27,990 nucleotides of DNA from a virus. Position numbers and translations under genes: made by a program. The stretch spans positions 1 through 27,990 of the IMG/VR virus record IMGVR_UViG_3300027752_000081. One strand, given 5' to 3'. Below are positions 21,278 through 27,990 of the stretch, piece by piece (the stretch's first letter is position 1; each line of letters starts with the position of its first letter). Under the pieces are notes generated by a model. It saw only the letters and a program-made list of their open reading frames with translations. It had not been told where the DNA came from and searched no databases.

Positions 21278-22966
21278 ATGAGTATTTATAATAGACTAAG
21301 TGAAGAAAGAAAGAAGTTACAAGCAGAAGGGGAGTGTCCTCTCTGGTATACCACTGGGGGTTACCAACTGTTTAAAGAGAAGTACTCTTACCCAGCAGGG
21401 ACTACACCAAAGCAACAATACAAACGTATAGCAGACACGCTCTCAGTACACACTGAGAACCCTCATAAGTGGAAGGAGATATTCTTTGAATTGTTGTGGA
21501 AAGGATGGTTGTCCCCATCAACACCTGTTCTTGCAAATGTTGGAACGACCAGAGGACTTCCCGTTTCTTGTGCGGGATCCTACATTGGCGACAGTGTTGA
21601 CGCAATCTATTCAGCCAAAAGAGAAGTGGCTGCTCTTACAAAGCAAGGTTTCGGCACTGCTTCATACCTTGGAGATCTTAGACCACGAGGTACAGAGATT
21701 AGTGTCGGAGGGAAAGCTTCAGGAACTCTACCAATCTTAAAAGGATTCCAGTTAGATATGGAGTATGTTGCACAAGGTACTTCACGAAGAGGTTCTTGGG
21801 CAGGGTACATACCAATAGAACATGGAGACTTCTATGAGGTGTGTGAAGATTTACAACACAACCCTGATGGGAATAACATTGGTTGGTGTATATCAGATGA
21901 CTTTATTAAAAGATTAACTGAAGAAGATGAAGATGCACTGGCTAGGTATAAGGCAGCTATGCATACTAAGATGCTAACTGGTAAAGGTTACTTCTTCTTT
22001 ACTGATAAAGCAAATGCTAAACGTCCAAAATGGTATGTAGACTTAGGCTTAGATATTAAATCTCCACAACTGTGTGCTGAAATAATGTTGCATAGTTCTG
22101 AAGAGTATACATATACTTGTGTACTATCATCAGTTAACTTAGCTAAGTATGATGAGTGGGAACACACAGATACAATCTTTAATGCAACAAACTTTCTTGA
22201 TTGTGTATGCCAAGAGTTCTTAGAAAGAAGTAAGAACCTACCGGGATTAGAAAAAGCATGGTCATTTACAAAGAAAAGTAGAGCTTTAGGTTTAGGAGTA
22301 TGTGGTTTCCACACTGCTTTACAACAAAGAGAGATTGTCTATGGTTCTTTTGAAGCTATGATGTTTAACAGTAAAGTGTTTGAACAGTTAGATAGTGAAT
22401 CTAAAAGAGCTAGTAAGTACTTAGCAAAAACTTGGGGCATACCTAAGTGGATGGAAGGTTATGAGTATGCTAACACACATCGTATTGCAATTGCTCCTAC
22501 CAAATCAACAGCACTTATCATGGGTGGTATCTCTGAAGGTATCAATCCTGACACAGCTATGGTATACACACAACGCACAGCAGCAGGTGAAGTAGATAGG
22601 ATTAACCCAGAGCTACACAAACTAATGCAGAAGCGTGGGGTTTATAGTAAGAAAACAGTTGAAAGAATTAGAGACAACATGGGATCAATCCAAAATGAGG
22701 AATGGATGAGTGACAAAGAGAAAGAGGTATTCCGTACAGCCTTTGAAATCCCACAGAAGTCAGTGGTTCAGATGGCTTCAGCAAGGGCGAAGTACATTGA
22801 TCAGTGGCAAAGTCTTAACTTGTTCTTTAGTGCTGAAGAAGATGAGTCCTATATCAATGAGGTACACAGGGAAGCGTTCTTAGATCCTAACATCCTAGCT
22901 TTGTACTATGTGTATTCTAAAGCAGGAGTTCAAGCATCAAAGGATGAGTGTGTAGCATGTCAGTAA
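21278..22966 (+). CDS. nrdA: Ribonucleotide reductase class I, alpha subunit
   Basis: A 562-residue catalytic subunit that reduces ribonucleotides. Visible active-site elements are C98 (LPVSCAGS), C266 and E268 (SPQLCAEI), C281 (TCVLSSVNL), the Tyr pair 543-544 (ALYYVYSK) for radical transfer, and a C-terminal C558-x-x-C561 for re-reduction. It is far shorter than E. coli NrdA (761) and lacks the N-terminal ATP-cone, so dATP feedback through that domain is absent. At the position of Asn in the usual NLCxE motif it has Gln264. CGGAGGAT gives a strong ribosome site. The stop overlaps the thyX start by 10 nt. Confidence 0.93.
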   Translation: MSIYNRLSEERKKLQAEGECPLWYTTGGYQLFKEKYSYPAGTTPKQQYKRIADTLSVHTENPHKWKEIFFELLWKGWLSPSTPVLANVGTTRGLPVSCAGSYIGDSVDAIYSAKREVAALTKQGFGTASYLGDLRPRGTEISVGGKASGTLPILKGFQLDMEYVAQGTSRRGSWAGYIPIEHGDFYEVCEDLQHNPDGNNIGWCISDDFIKRLTEEDEDALARYKAAMHTKMLTGKGYFFFTDKANAKRPKWYVDLGLDIKSPQLCAEIMLHSSEEYTYTCVLSSVNLAKYDEWEHTDTIFNATNFLDCVCQEFLERSKNLPGLEKAWSFTKKSRALGLGVCGFHTALQQREIVYGSFEAMMFNSKVFEQLDSESKRASKYLAKTWGIPKWMEGYEYANTHRIAIAPTKSTALIMGGISEGINPDTAMVYTQRTAAGEVDRINPELHKLMQKRGVYSKKTVERIRDNMGSIQNEEWMSDKEKEVFRTAFEIPQKSVVQMASARAKYIDQWQSLNLFFSAEEDESYINEVHREAFLDPNILALYYVYSKAGVQASKDECVACQ

Positions 22967-23586
22967 AGTTAATAGCAGCAAGCGTACCTCAGATACCAGA
23001 GTGTAATACGCTTAAACAATTAGTTGCTTATTGTGCAAAGGTATCTAACCCTAGCAATCAAGCTAACCATGAAACAGCAGATAAGTTATTTGATTACTTA
23101 AAGAAACATTCTCACTGGTCACCTTTCGAGATGGTAAGTATGACAATAGAAATTAAAACTACTAGAGATATTGCTAGGCAAATACTTAGGCATAGAAGTT
23201 TTAGCTTTCAAGAGTTTAGTCAAAGGTACGCTGAAGTTGAAGCACCTTTTGAATTTAAAGAAGCAAGAACACAAGACCTAAAGAACAGGCAGAACAGTGT
23301 AGTAAGTGAAGATGAAAAGTTTAAACTGGAGTGGCATCGTTGTCAGTCTAGAGTTATGTGGATGGCAGAACAAGAGTACAAGAACGCTTTGGATATGGGC
23401 ATTGCTAAAGAACAAGCAAGAGCCTTACTTCCAGAGGGGTTAACTCAAAGTACCTTGTATATGGCGGGAACATTAAGAAGCTGGCTTCATTACTGTGATC
23501 TGAGGTGTGCCAATGGTACACAAAAAGAACACATGTTGATTGCAGAAAAATGTAAAGATATAATAACTAAATTATTAGAAGAGTAA
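22957..23586 (+). CDS. thyX: Flavin-dependent thymidylate synthase ThyX
   Basis: A 209-residue enzyme that makes dTMP from dUMP with FAD and methylenetetrahydrofolate. The signature RHRSFSFQEFSQRYAEV matches RHRx7S exactly. HWSPFEM before it and the late RSWLHYCDLRC segment, where most members have the FxxxR residues for dUMP, also fit. ATG 22957 was chosen with AAGGA 12 nt upstream; a GTG at 22948 is too close to that site. It overlaps nrdA by 10 nt and forms a nucleotide supply block with nrdB, nrdA and the MazG-like gene. Confidence 0.95.
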   Translation: MSVKLIAASVPQIPECNTLKQLVAYCAKVSNPSNQANHETADKLFDYLKKHSHWSPFEMVSMTIEIKTTRDIARQILRHRSFSFQEFSQRYAEVEAPFEFKEARTQDLKNRQNSVVSEDEKFKLEWHRCQSRVMWMAEQEYKNALDMGIAKEQARALLPEGLTQSTLYMAGTLRSWLHYCDLRCANGTQKEHMLIAEKCKDIITKLLEE

Positions 23587-23596
23587 AGAGGACAGT

Positions 23597-23920
23597 ATGA
23601 GCACAGCATTACACACATTAGAACAAAATATTTTAAGATGGGGACACGATAGGGGTATACTTATTAATGGTAAACCTGAGTCACAGTTTTTAAAGTTAAC
23701 CTCAGAGTTAGGAGAGTTAGCAGACAACATCGCTAAGGGTAGACACATTGCTGCAAGAGATGACATAGGTGATATAATAGTTGTGTTAATAATGATAGCT
23801 GATCTTATCAATACAGACATAACCACATGCTTGCAGATAGCATACAGTGATATCAAAGATCGTAAAGGTTATTTAAATGAACAAGGTATCTTCATAAAGA
23901 AAGGAGATACAGGGACTTAA
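23597..23920 (+). CDS. MazG-like nucleotide pyrophosphohydrolase
   Basis: A 107-residue all-helical protein. SELGELADNIAKGRHIAARD followed by DIGDIIVVL matches the MazG-type ExxE(12-28)ExxD motif with the second Glu replaced by Asp (DxxD). Such enzymes hydrolyse NTPs or dNTPs to monophosphates; in phages they may clean the dNTP pool or act on (p)ppGpp, which cannot be decided here. AGAGGACA precedes the ATG. It lies between thyX and the primase-helicase gene. Confidence 0.8.
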   Translation: MSTALHTLEQNILRWGHDRGILINGKPESQFLKLTSELGELADNIAKGRHIAARDDIGDIIVVLIMIADLINTDITTCLQIAYSDIKDRKGYLNEQGIFIKKGDTGT

Positions 23921-23940
23921 TAAATTAAGAGGACAATATA

Positions 23941-25590
23941 ATGAACGCAATTGATGAAACCACACGGTGTGTTAAGAGACACCAACCTTGTGAAGATTGT
24001 ATGAGTAGTGATGCTCTTGCAACTTACAATGATGGACACAGTTATTGTTTTAGTTGTATGAAGTATACCCCGTCAACAGAAGGACAAGACATGGGAGCAG
24101 CAGTTATAGAATTTACAGATAGGAATACCGCAGAGTCAATAGGAAGTATATCTACTTACAGTAGCTACCCTATGTCTTCTAGAGGTATTAATAAAGAGAC
24201 AATTGATTACTTCAATGTTAAGATGAGTGTTAACGAGGATGGCTCTCCAGAAGCACACTTCTACCCATACACACACAAGGGTAAAATCATTGCGTATAAG
24301 AAACGAACACTGCCTAAAAACTTTTCAACTGTAGGTAAGTTTAATAATGTAGAATTGTTTGGGCAGTCACAAGCATCTGCATCAGGTGGTCAGAAATTAA
24401 TTATTACTGAGGGTGAGATAGATTGTTTAGCTGTTGCTCAATCTATGTATGAAAAATACAATAAGTATTACTCAGTAGTTAGTATACCTTCAGCATCTCA
24501 GACTAAATCTATTTTAGAAAACAGAGACTTTGTACGTAAGTATAAAGAAGTTGTCTTGATGTTTGATCAGGATGATGCTGGTGCAAAAGCAGTCGAGCAA
24601 GCTGCTAAGATTATTGGTATAGATAAAGTAAAAGTAGCCTCCTTCAACTTCAAAGATCCTTCTGAACTATACGTAGCAGAGGGTAAAGAGGGGGTGCTAA
24701 ATGCAGTATGGAATGCATCAAGTTATAATCCTGCTGGTATCCTTACAGGTGAGTCCATTTGGTCCCACTTTAAGGATAGGCAAAACGCTCAGAGTGTTCC
24801 ATACCCTGACTGTTTAAATGGACTCAATGAAAAATTAGGAGGTATGCGTCATGGGGAGATTACTTTATTTACTTCTGGTACTGGGAGTGGTAAAAGTACT
24901 GTTATTAAAGAGATCGTTCTGGACATTCTTAAACGAACAGACGATAAGGTTGGCCTCATATCTCTTGAGGAATCTGTCGGTGACACTGCAGAAAAGTTCA
25001 TTGCTATGCAACTGCAACGTCCACTACAAGGAGAACATCCTTTATCGGATGAGGAACTCAGAGATGGGTTCAACTCAGTATTCGGTGATGAACGCCTTGT
25101 ATTACTTGATCATCAAGGATCTGTCAGTGACGCTTCTCTCTTGGACAAGATTGAATACATGGCACTTATGGGGTGTAAGTATTTGGTCCTTGATCATATT
25201 ACAATTGCAGTATCTGAAGGAGCAGCTGGACTCACTGGTAACGAAGCTGTCGATAAAGTAATGTCAGATCTTCTTAAGATTGTTAAGAAGCACAACGTGT
25301 GGTTAGGTCTTGTATCTCACTTACGTAAAGCTATGGGTGGTAAGTCATTTGAAGAAGGTCATCTTGCATCTATTGATGACATCAAAGGATCAGGTTCAAT
25401 TAAACAAATTAGTTTTGACATCATTGCATTTGCTAGAAATGTAGTAGCTGAATCACCAATAGAACGTAACACTATTAAACTGAGAGTGTTAAAAGCAAGA
25501 TTCACAGGTTTCACAGGAGACTGTGGTACATCTGTGTACAATCCTAAGACAACACGCTTGTCTGTTGGAGGTCAATTCGATTATACTTGA
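23941..25590 (+). CDS. Primase-helicase (T7 gp4-like)
   Basis: A 549-residue bifunctional protein, close to T7 gp4 (566). The zinc finger has C17, C20, C36 and C39, the same numbering as in T7 gp4. The TOPRIM primase has LIITEGEIDCLA and VLMFDQDDAGAKAVEQAA. The RecA-type helicase has Walker A SGTGSGKST (about residues 312-320), Walker B YLVLDHITI, motif H3 LGLVSHLRKAMGG, SIDDIKGSGSIKQISFDIIA, and the Arg-finger region KARFTGFTGDCG. It makes primers and unwinds the fork in 5'-3' direction with the family A polymerase. AGAGGACA precedes the ATG. Confidence 0.95.
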   Translation: MNAIDETTRCVKRHQPCEDCMSSDALATYNDGHSYCFSCMKYTPSTEGQDMGAAVIEFTDRNTAESIGSISTYSSYPMSSRGINKETIDYFNVKMSVNEDGSPEAHFYPYTHKGKIIAYKKRTLPKNFSTVGKFNNVELFGQSQASASGGQKLIITEGEIDCLAVAQSMYEKYNKYYSVVSIPSASQTKSILENRDFVRKYKEVVLMFDQDDAGAKAVEQAAKIIGIDKVKVASFNFKDPSELYVAEGKEGVLNAVWNASSYNPAGILTGESIWSHFKDRQNAQSVPYPDCLNGLNEKLGGMRHGEITLFTSGTGSGKSTVIKEIVLDILKRTDDKVGLISLEESVGDTAEKFIAMQLQRPLQGEHPLSDEELRDGFNSVFGDERLVLLDHQGSVSDASLLDKIEYMALMGCKYLVLDHITIAVSEGAAGLTGNEAVDKVMSDLLKIVKKHNVWLGLVSHLRKAMGGKSFEEGHLASIDDIKGSGSIKQISFDIIAFARNVVAESPIERNTIKLRVLKARFTGFTGDCGTSVYNPKTTRLSVGGQFDYT

Positions 25591-25598
25591 GGACACAT

Positions 25599-27728
25599 AT
25601 GAGTTTAGATAACGTGACGGGGTACTTAGTTGCTAAGATAGGCAGCAAAGGTAAACCCTCAGTTGGAGTAAGCATACTGAAAGGGTATGGGAACATACGT
25701 CCTCATCTCTTTCAGCTATCTCTAATAGCACTTGATAGTATCATTGCTTTAATAACTAAGAACAACCCTCCCTCAGATCCTGCAGGGATATCAAAGCTAA
25801 CCTTCGTATCCTCACGTATTGGATCAGAAGTTGCAAGCAGGTTATTCGATAGCCCATTAGAGTGGAAGAACGCTGTAAGGCTAGGAGATCTCTTTGTAGA
25901 GGCGTTCTACCAACTAGGCTACATTGATATTAAGTATCCTAAAATAAGAGACAGCAGCTACACTGTGGAGTTCACAGCCTTAGGTCTAGAGTTCATTAAT
26001 GAGATGCCTGAATCCCTAGATCCTTATCGACTACGTGGCACAGTGTTTGAAGAGCCACAAGAAATAAACACATTGATCCAGAAGCACCCATTGTTAAAAG
26101 GATTAGACAGCAGATACCCAATCGTTAAAGGTTGGGGAGTTCCTGAAGCTACTTGCTTTCTAGCTATGAAAGATTTACCATGCATCAAGGCTGCAAATAA
26201 GTTACAACAAACAGCATGGAAAATTAATGATAAAGTTTTAGAAGCAGTCTTAGAAGTAGACATGCAAGATGAGATTGATTCTTGTGAGGATGAACTAGAA
26301 AAAGAAAGATTAAAATCTAAACAACTTAAACTATCATACACTAAACGTAAAGCAAAGGTGTTACAAGGTACTGCATTCTATCAGCTATTAGATTTTGATT
26401 ACAGAGGTAGGATATATTACAGAGAAAGTATATTAAACTTTCAAGGTTCAGATTATGAACGTGGTTTATTTTTATTTAATGAATCAAAAGTAGTTGATGA
26501 TAAGGGACTACGTTGGCTTAAGATACATGCGGCTAACTCATTCAATGCATCTTATGATATTCAAAACTTACCTGTCTGGATTACGTCAGATTATAAAACC
26601 TATCTACAAAAACAAGGATTAGAAACAATATCTGTTGATAAAATGACACTCAATGATAGAGCGTTGTGGACTGAGAACAACATGGATATGATTGAAATGG
26701 TTTCTTATTTTAATTCTTTAGCAGAATGTGAAAAGCCTGTGTCTTTCTTAGCTGTTGCACATGAACTGGTAAGGTACTACATGTTTACATCTGGTGGGTT
26801 AGATTACTTTTCTTCCCTACCCATACCTATAGATGGTGCTAACAATGGGTGGCAACACTTAGGTGCTATCTCTAAAGACTATAGAACTGGTGAGTTAGTA
26901 GGTCTAGTCCCTGTAGAAATACCAAAAGATTTCTATGTTCAAACTGCTAGTAAGCTAATAGAACTTACTAAAGATAAAGAACGATTAGAGATCTTAAACA
27001 AAATGCCTATGAAGAAAATTAGAAAAGGTATTAGTAAACGTGGTAGTATGACTAGAGCTTACTCTGCTGGTGCTCAGAAGATTGCAGAAAACATGATCAA
27101 TGATCTACGTAAAGAAGGTTATGATACAGAGTATGGTATCACAGAGAAACACTGTAAAGGATTCTCACACGATCTAGTAAAAGCAATTGCTGCAGTATGC
27201 CCTGGACCCTTAGAAACTATGAAGTACCTACAGAGGACAGCACAAAGAGTCCTAGAGTATGGTGAGAATAGTATCTCTTGGATAACACCCTCTGGTTTTT
27301 ACGTGCATTATGAAAAGTATTATGAAAGACAAGAGAAAGTTAAAGGTACTATTGTTGGAGTAGGTAAGAGAGATCAAGTGTATCATGTGGGTTTAGTTGT
27401 ATCTGATAGACCAGACCCTAGAGGATTTGCATGTGGTATATCACCTAACTATATACACTCATTAGATGCTAGCCACATGGCTAAAGTTATTGATGCATGG
27501 GATGGAGAGTTTGGTGCAGTACACGACAGCTTCTCTACACATGCTTGTGATGTGGATAAGTTATGTCTATTAACTAAGCGTGTCTTTATTGACATGTATG
27601 ATTACGATAATTACTTTGACATGATAGAAAGAAGTATCATTAATGATGTTGAAGTAACTGTACAACAACCTACATTAGGTTCATTAAATATTAAAGAGGT
27701 AATAAAAAGTGAGTATTTCTTCTCGTAA
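25599..27728 (+). CDS. Single-subunit DNA-directed RNA polymerase (T7-like)
   Basis: A 709-residue phage RNA polymerase. Core motifs are DFDYRGRIYY (DxxGR, near residue 268), IPIDGANNGWQHLGAISKD (motif A, Asp near 412), KRGSMTRAYSAGA (motif B, Lys and Tyr near 480) and VHDSFSTHACD (motif C, Asp near 642). The C-terminus SLNIKEVIKSEYFFS matches the foot of T7 RNA polymerase (ends DFAFA). It is about 170 residues shorter than T7's 883, mostly in the N-terminal promoter-binding part, so promoter melting or recognition may differ. TGAGGACA lies 5 nt before the ATG; the TTG at 25587 is less likely. Unlike T7 it is encoded near the end of the arm, not first. Confidence 0.95.
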   Translation: MSLDNVTGYLVAKIGSKGKPSVGVSILKGYGNIRPHLFQLSLIALDSIIALITKNNPPSDPAGISKLTFVSSRIGSEVASRLFDSPLEWKNAVRLGDLFVEAFYQLGYIDIKYPKIRDSSYTVEFTALGLEFINEMPESLDPYRLRGTVFEEPQEINTLIQKHPLLKGLDSRYPIVKGWGVPEATCFLAMKDLPCIKAANKLQQTAWKINDKVLEAVLEVDMQDEIDSCEDELEKERLKSKQLKLSYTKRKAKVLQGTAFYQLLDFDYRGRIYYRESILNFQGSDYERGLFLFNESKVVDDKGLRWLKIHAANSFNASYDIQNLPVWITSDYKTYLQKQGLETISVDKMTLNDRALWTENNMDMIEMVSYFNSLAECEKPVSFLAVAHELVRYYMFTSGGLDYFSSLPIPIDGANNGWQHLGAISKDYRTGELVGLVPVEIPKDFYVQTASKLIELTKDKERLEILNKMPMKKIRKGISKRGSMTRAYSAGAQKIAENMINDLRKEGYDTEYGITEKHCKGFSHDLVKAIAAVCPGPLETMKYLQRTAQRVLEYGENSISWITPSGFYVHYEKYYERQEKVKGTIVGVGKRDQVYHVGLVVSDRPDPRGFACGISPNYIHSLDASHMAKVIDAWDGEFGAVHDSFSTHACDVDKLCLLTKRVFIDMYDYDNYFDMIERSIINDVEVTVQQPTLGSLNIKEVIKSEYFFS

Positions 27729-27909
27729 GAACTATAACATTAACACACTAAGAGGTGCGACTAACGATGATGACATGGATGTCTGTAAAACATTAGGATT
27801 AGATCCATCATTAGCCTACACCAAAAATATTATACAAGCACAACTGGATCGAGATGTTGATCCTAAACTACATAAAGAAGTGTTGCATAAGTTAAAGAAA
27901 CACATGTAA
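27709..27909 (+). CDS. Small protein downstream of the RNA polymerase
   Basis: A 66-residue protein starting at GTG (MSISSRKNYNINTLRGATND) and overlapping the RNA polymerase gene by 20 nt, with AGAGG about 9 nt upstream. The C-terminal half is basic and helical (QAQLDRDVDPKLHKEVLHKL). No family recognised. The terminator begins at its stop codon, so it closes the plus-strand arm. Confidence 0.7.
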   Translation: MSISSRKNYNINTLRGATNDDDMDVCKTLGLDPSLAYTKNIIQAQLDRDVDPKLHKEVLHKLKKHM

Positions 27910-27960
27910 AAAAAAGCCCCTCTAGAGTCCTCAAAGGATTCTAGGGGGGTTATTTTTTTT
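27908..27960. terminator. Bidirectional terminator at the end of the plus-strand arm
   Basis: CCCCTCTAGAGTCCT and AGGATTCTAGGGGGG form a 15 bp stem with two G.T pairs around CAA. T residues follow on the plus strand (27950-27960) and a run of A precedes (27908-27915), so it can work in both directions, as expected between converging genes. Confidence 0.92.
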
Positions 27961-27967
27961 ATTATTA

Positions 27968-27990
27968 TTAATGTCCGTAGAACTGTAGAA
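27968..27990 (-). CDS. Possible 3' end of a convergent gene
   Basis: On the minus strand the last bases read Leu-Gln-Phe-Tyr-Gly-His-stop, ending 8 nt from the T-rich arm of the bidirectional terminator. A converging gene would explain why that terminator is symmetrical. Only seven codons are visible, so this is a guess from context. Confidence 0.25.

Noticed and set aside
1-27990. tRNA genes, CRISPR arrays, insertion sequences or integration genes
   Set aside because: I looked for cloverleaf patterns, regular spacer arrays, transposase or integrase motifs and found none; the regular 30 nt repeats at the left end are coding.

Overview
The window is part of the genome of a tailed double-stranded DNA phage, most likely a lytic marine-type podovirus with an AT-rich genome. 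Evidence for this is a T7-type replication and transcription set (family A DNA polymerase, primase-helicase, 5'-3' exonuclease, ssDNA-binding protein, single-subunit RNA polymerase), a head module (TerL, P22-like portal, scaffold, major capsid protein of the SU10/DUF5309 type, adaptor), very tight gene packing with many start/stop overlaps, and no integrase or repressor. The host cannot be read from the sequence; the fibre N-terminus and the nucleotide metabolism genes resemble those of marine phages.

The layout is two divergent arms. The left arm (1-10246) is on the minus strand and reads TerL, a structured intergenic stretch, a 47-residue protein, portal, two small unknowns, scaffold, major capsid protein, a terminator, two small unknowns, the adaptor and a tail fibre with decapeptide repeats that runs off the left edge. 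The divergent gap (10247-10741) should hold the outward promoters. The right arm (10742-27909) is on the plus strand. It begins with small early-type genes, then an ssDNA-binding protein with a long structured leader, about a dozen small unknown genes, a TerS-like gene with an HNH gene, and then the core block: DUF3310 protein, DNA polymerase, exonuclease, RusA-like resolvase, NrdB, NrdA, ThyX, MazG-like, primase-helicase, RNA polymerase. It ends at a strong bidirectional terminator (27908-27960), beyond which the end of a convergent minus-strand gene may be visible.

Working together, NrdA/NrdB, ThyX, the MazG-like protein and the DUF3310 protein would supply and clean the dNTP pool; polymerase, helicase-primase, SSB and exonuclease copy the genome and degrade host DNA; RusA-like and HNH nucleases resolve or cut DNA; the phage RNA polymerase takes over transcription; TerL with portal, scaffold and capsid builds and fills the head.

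The least explained signals are regulatory. A 29-31 nt hairpin element occurs three times upstream of plus-strand genes. A second motif, CC(A/G)ACAT, occurs six times at three loci, each directly after a terminator hairpin. A stretch of about 270 nt between TerL and the small gene before portal folds into several hairpins, one with a U.G pair that points to the minus-strand RNA. At least four very short membrane peptides lie among the small genes.
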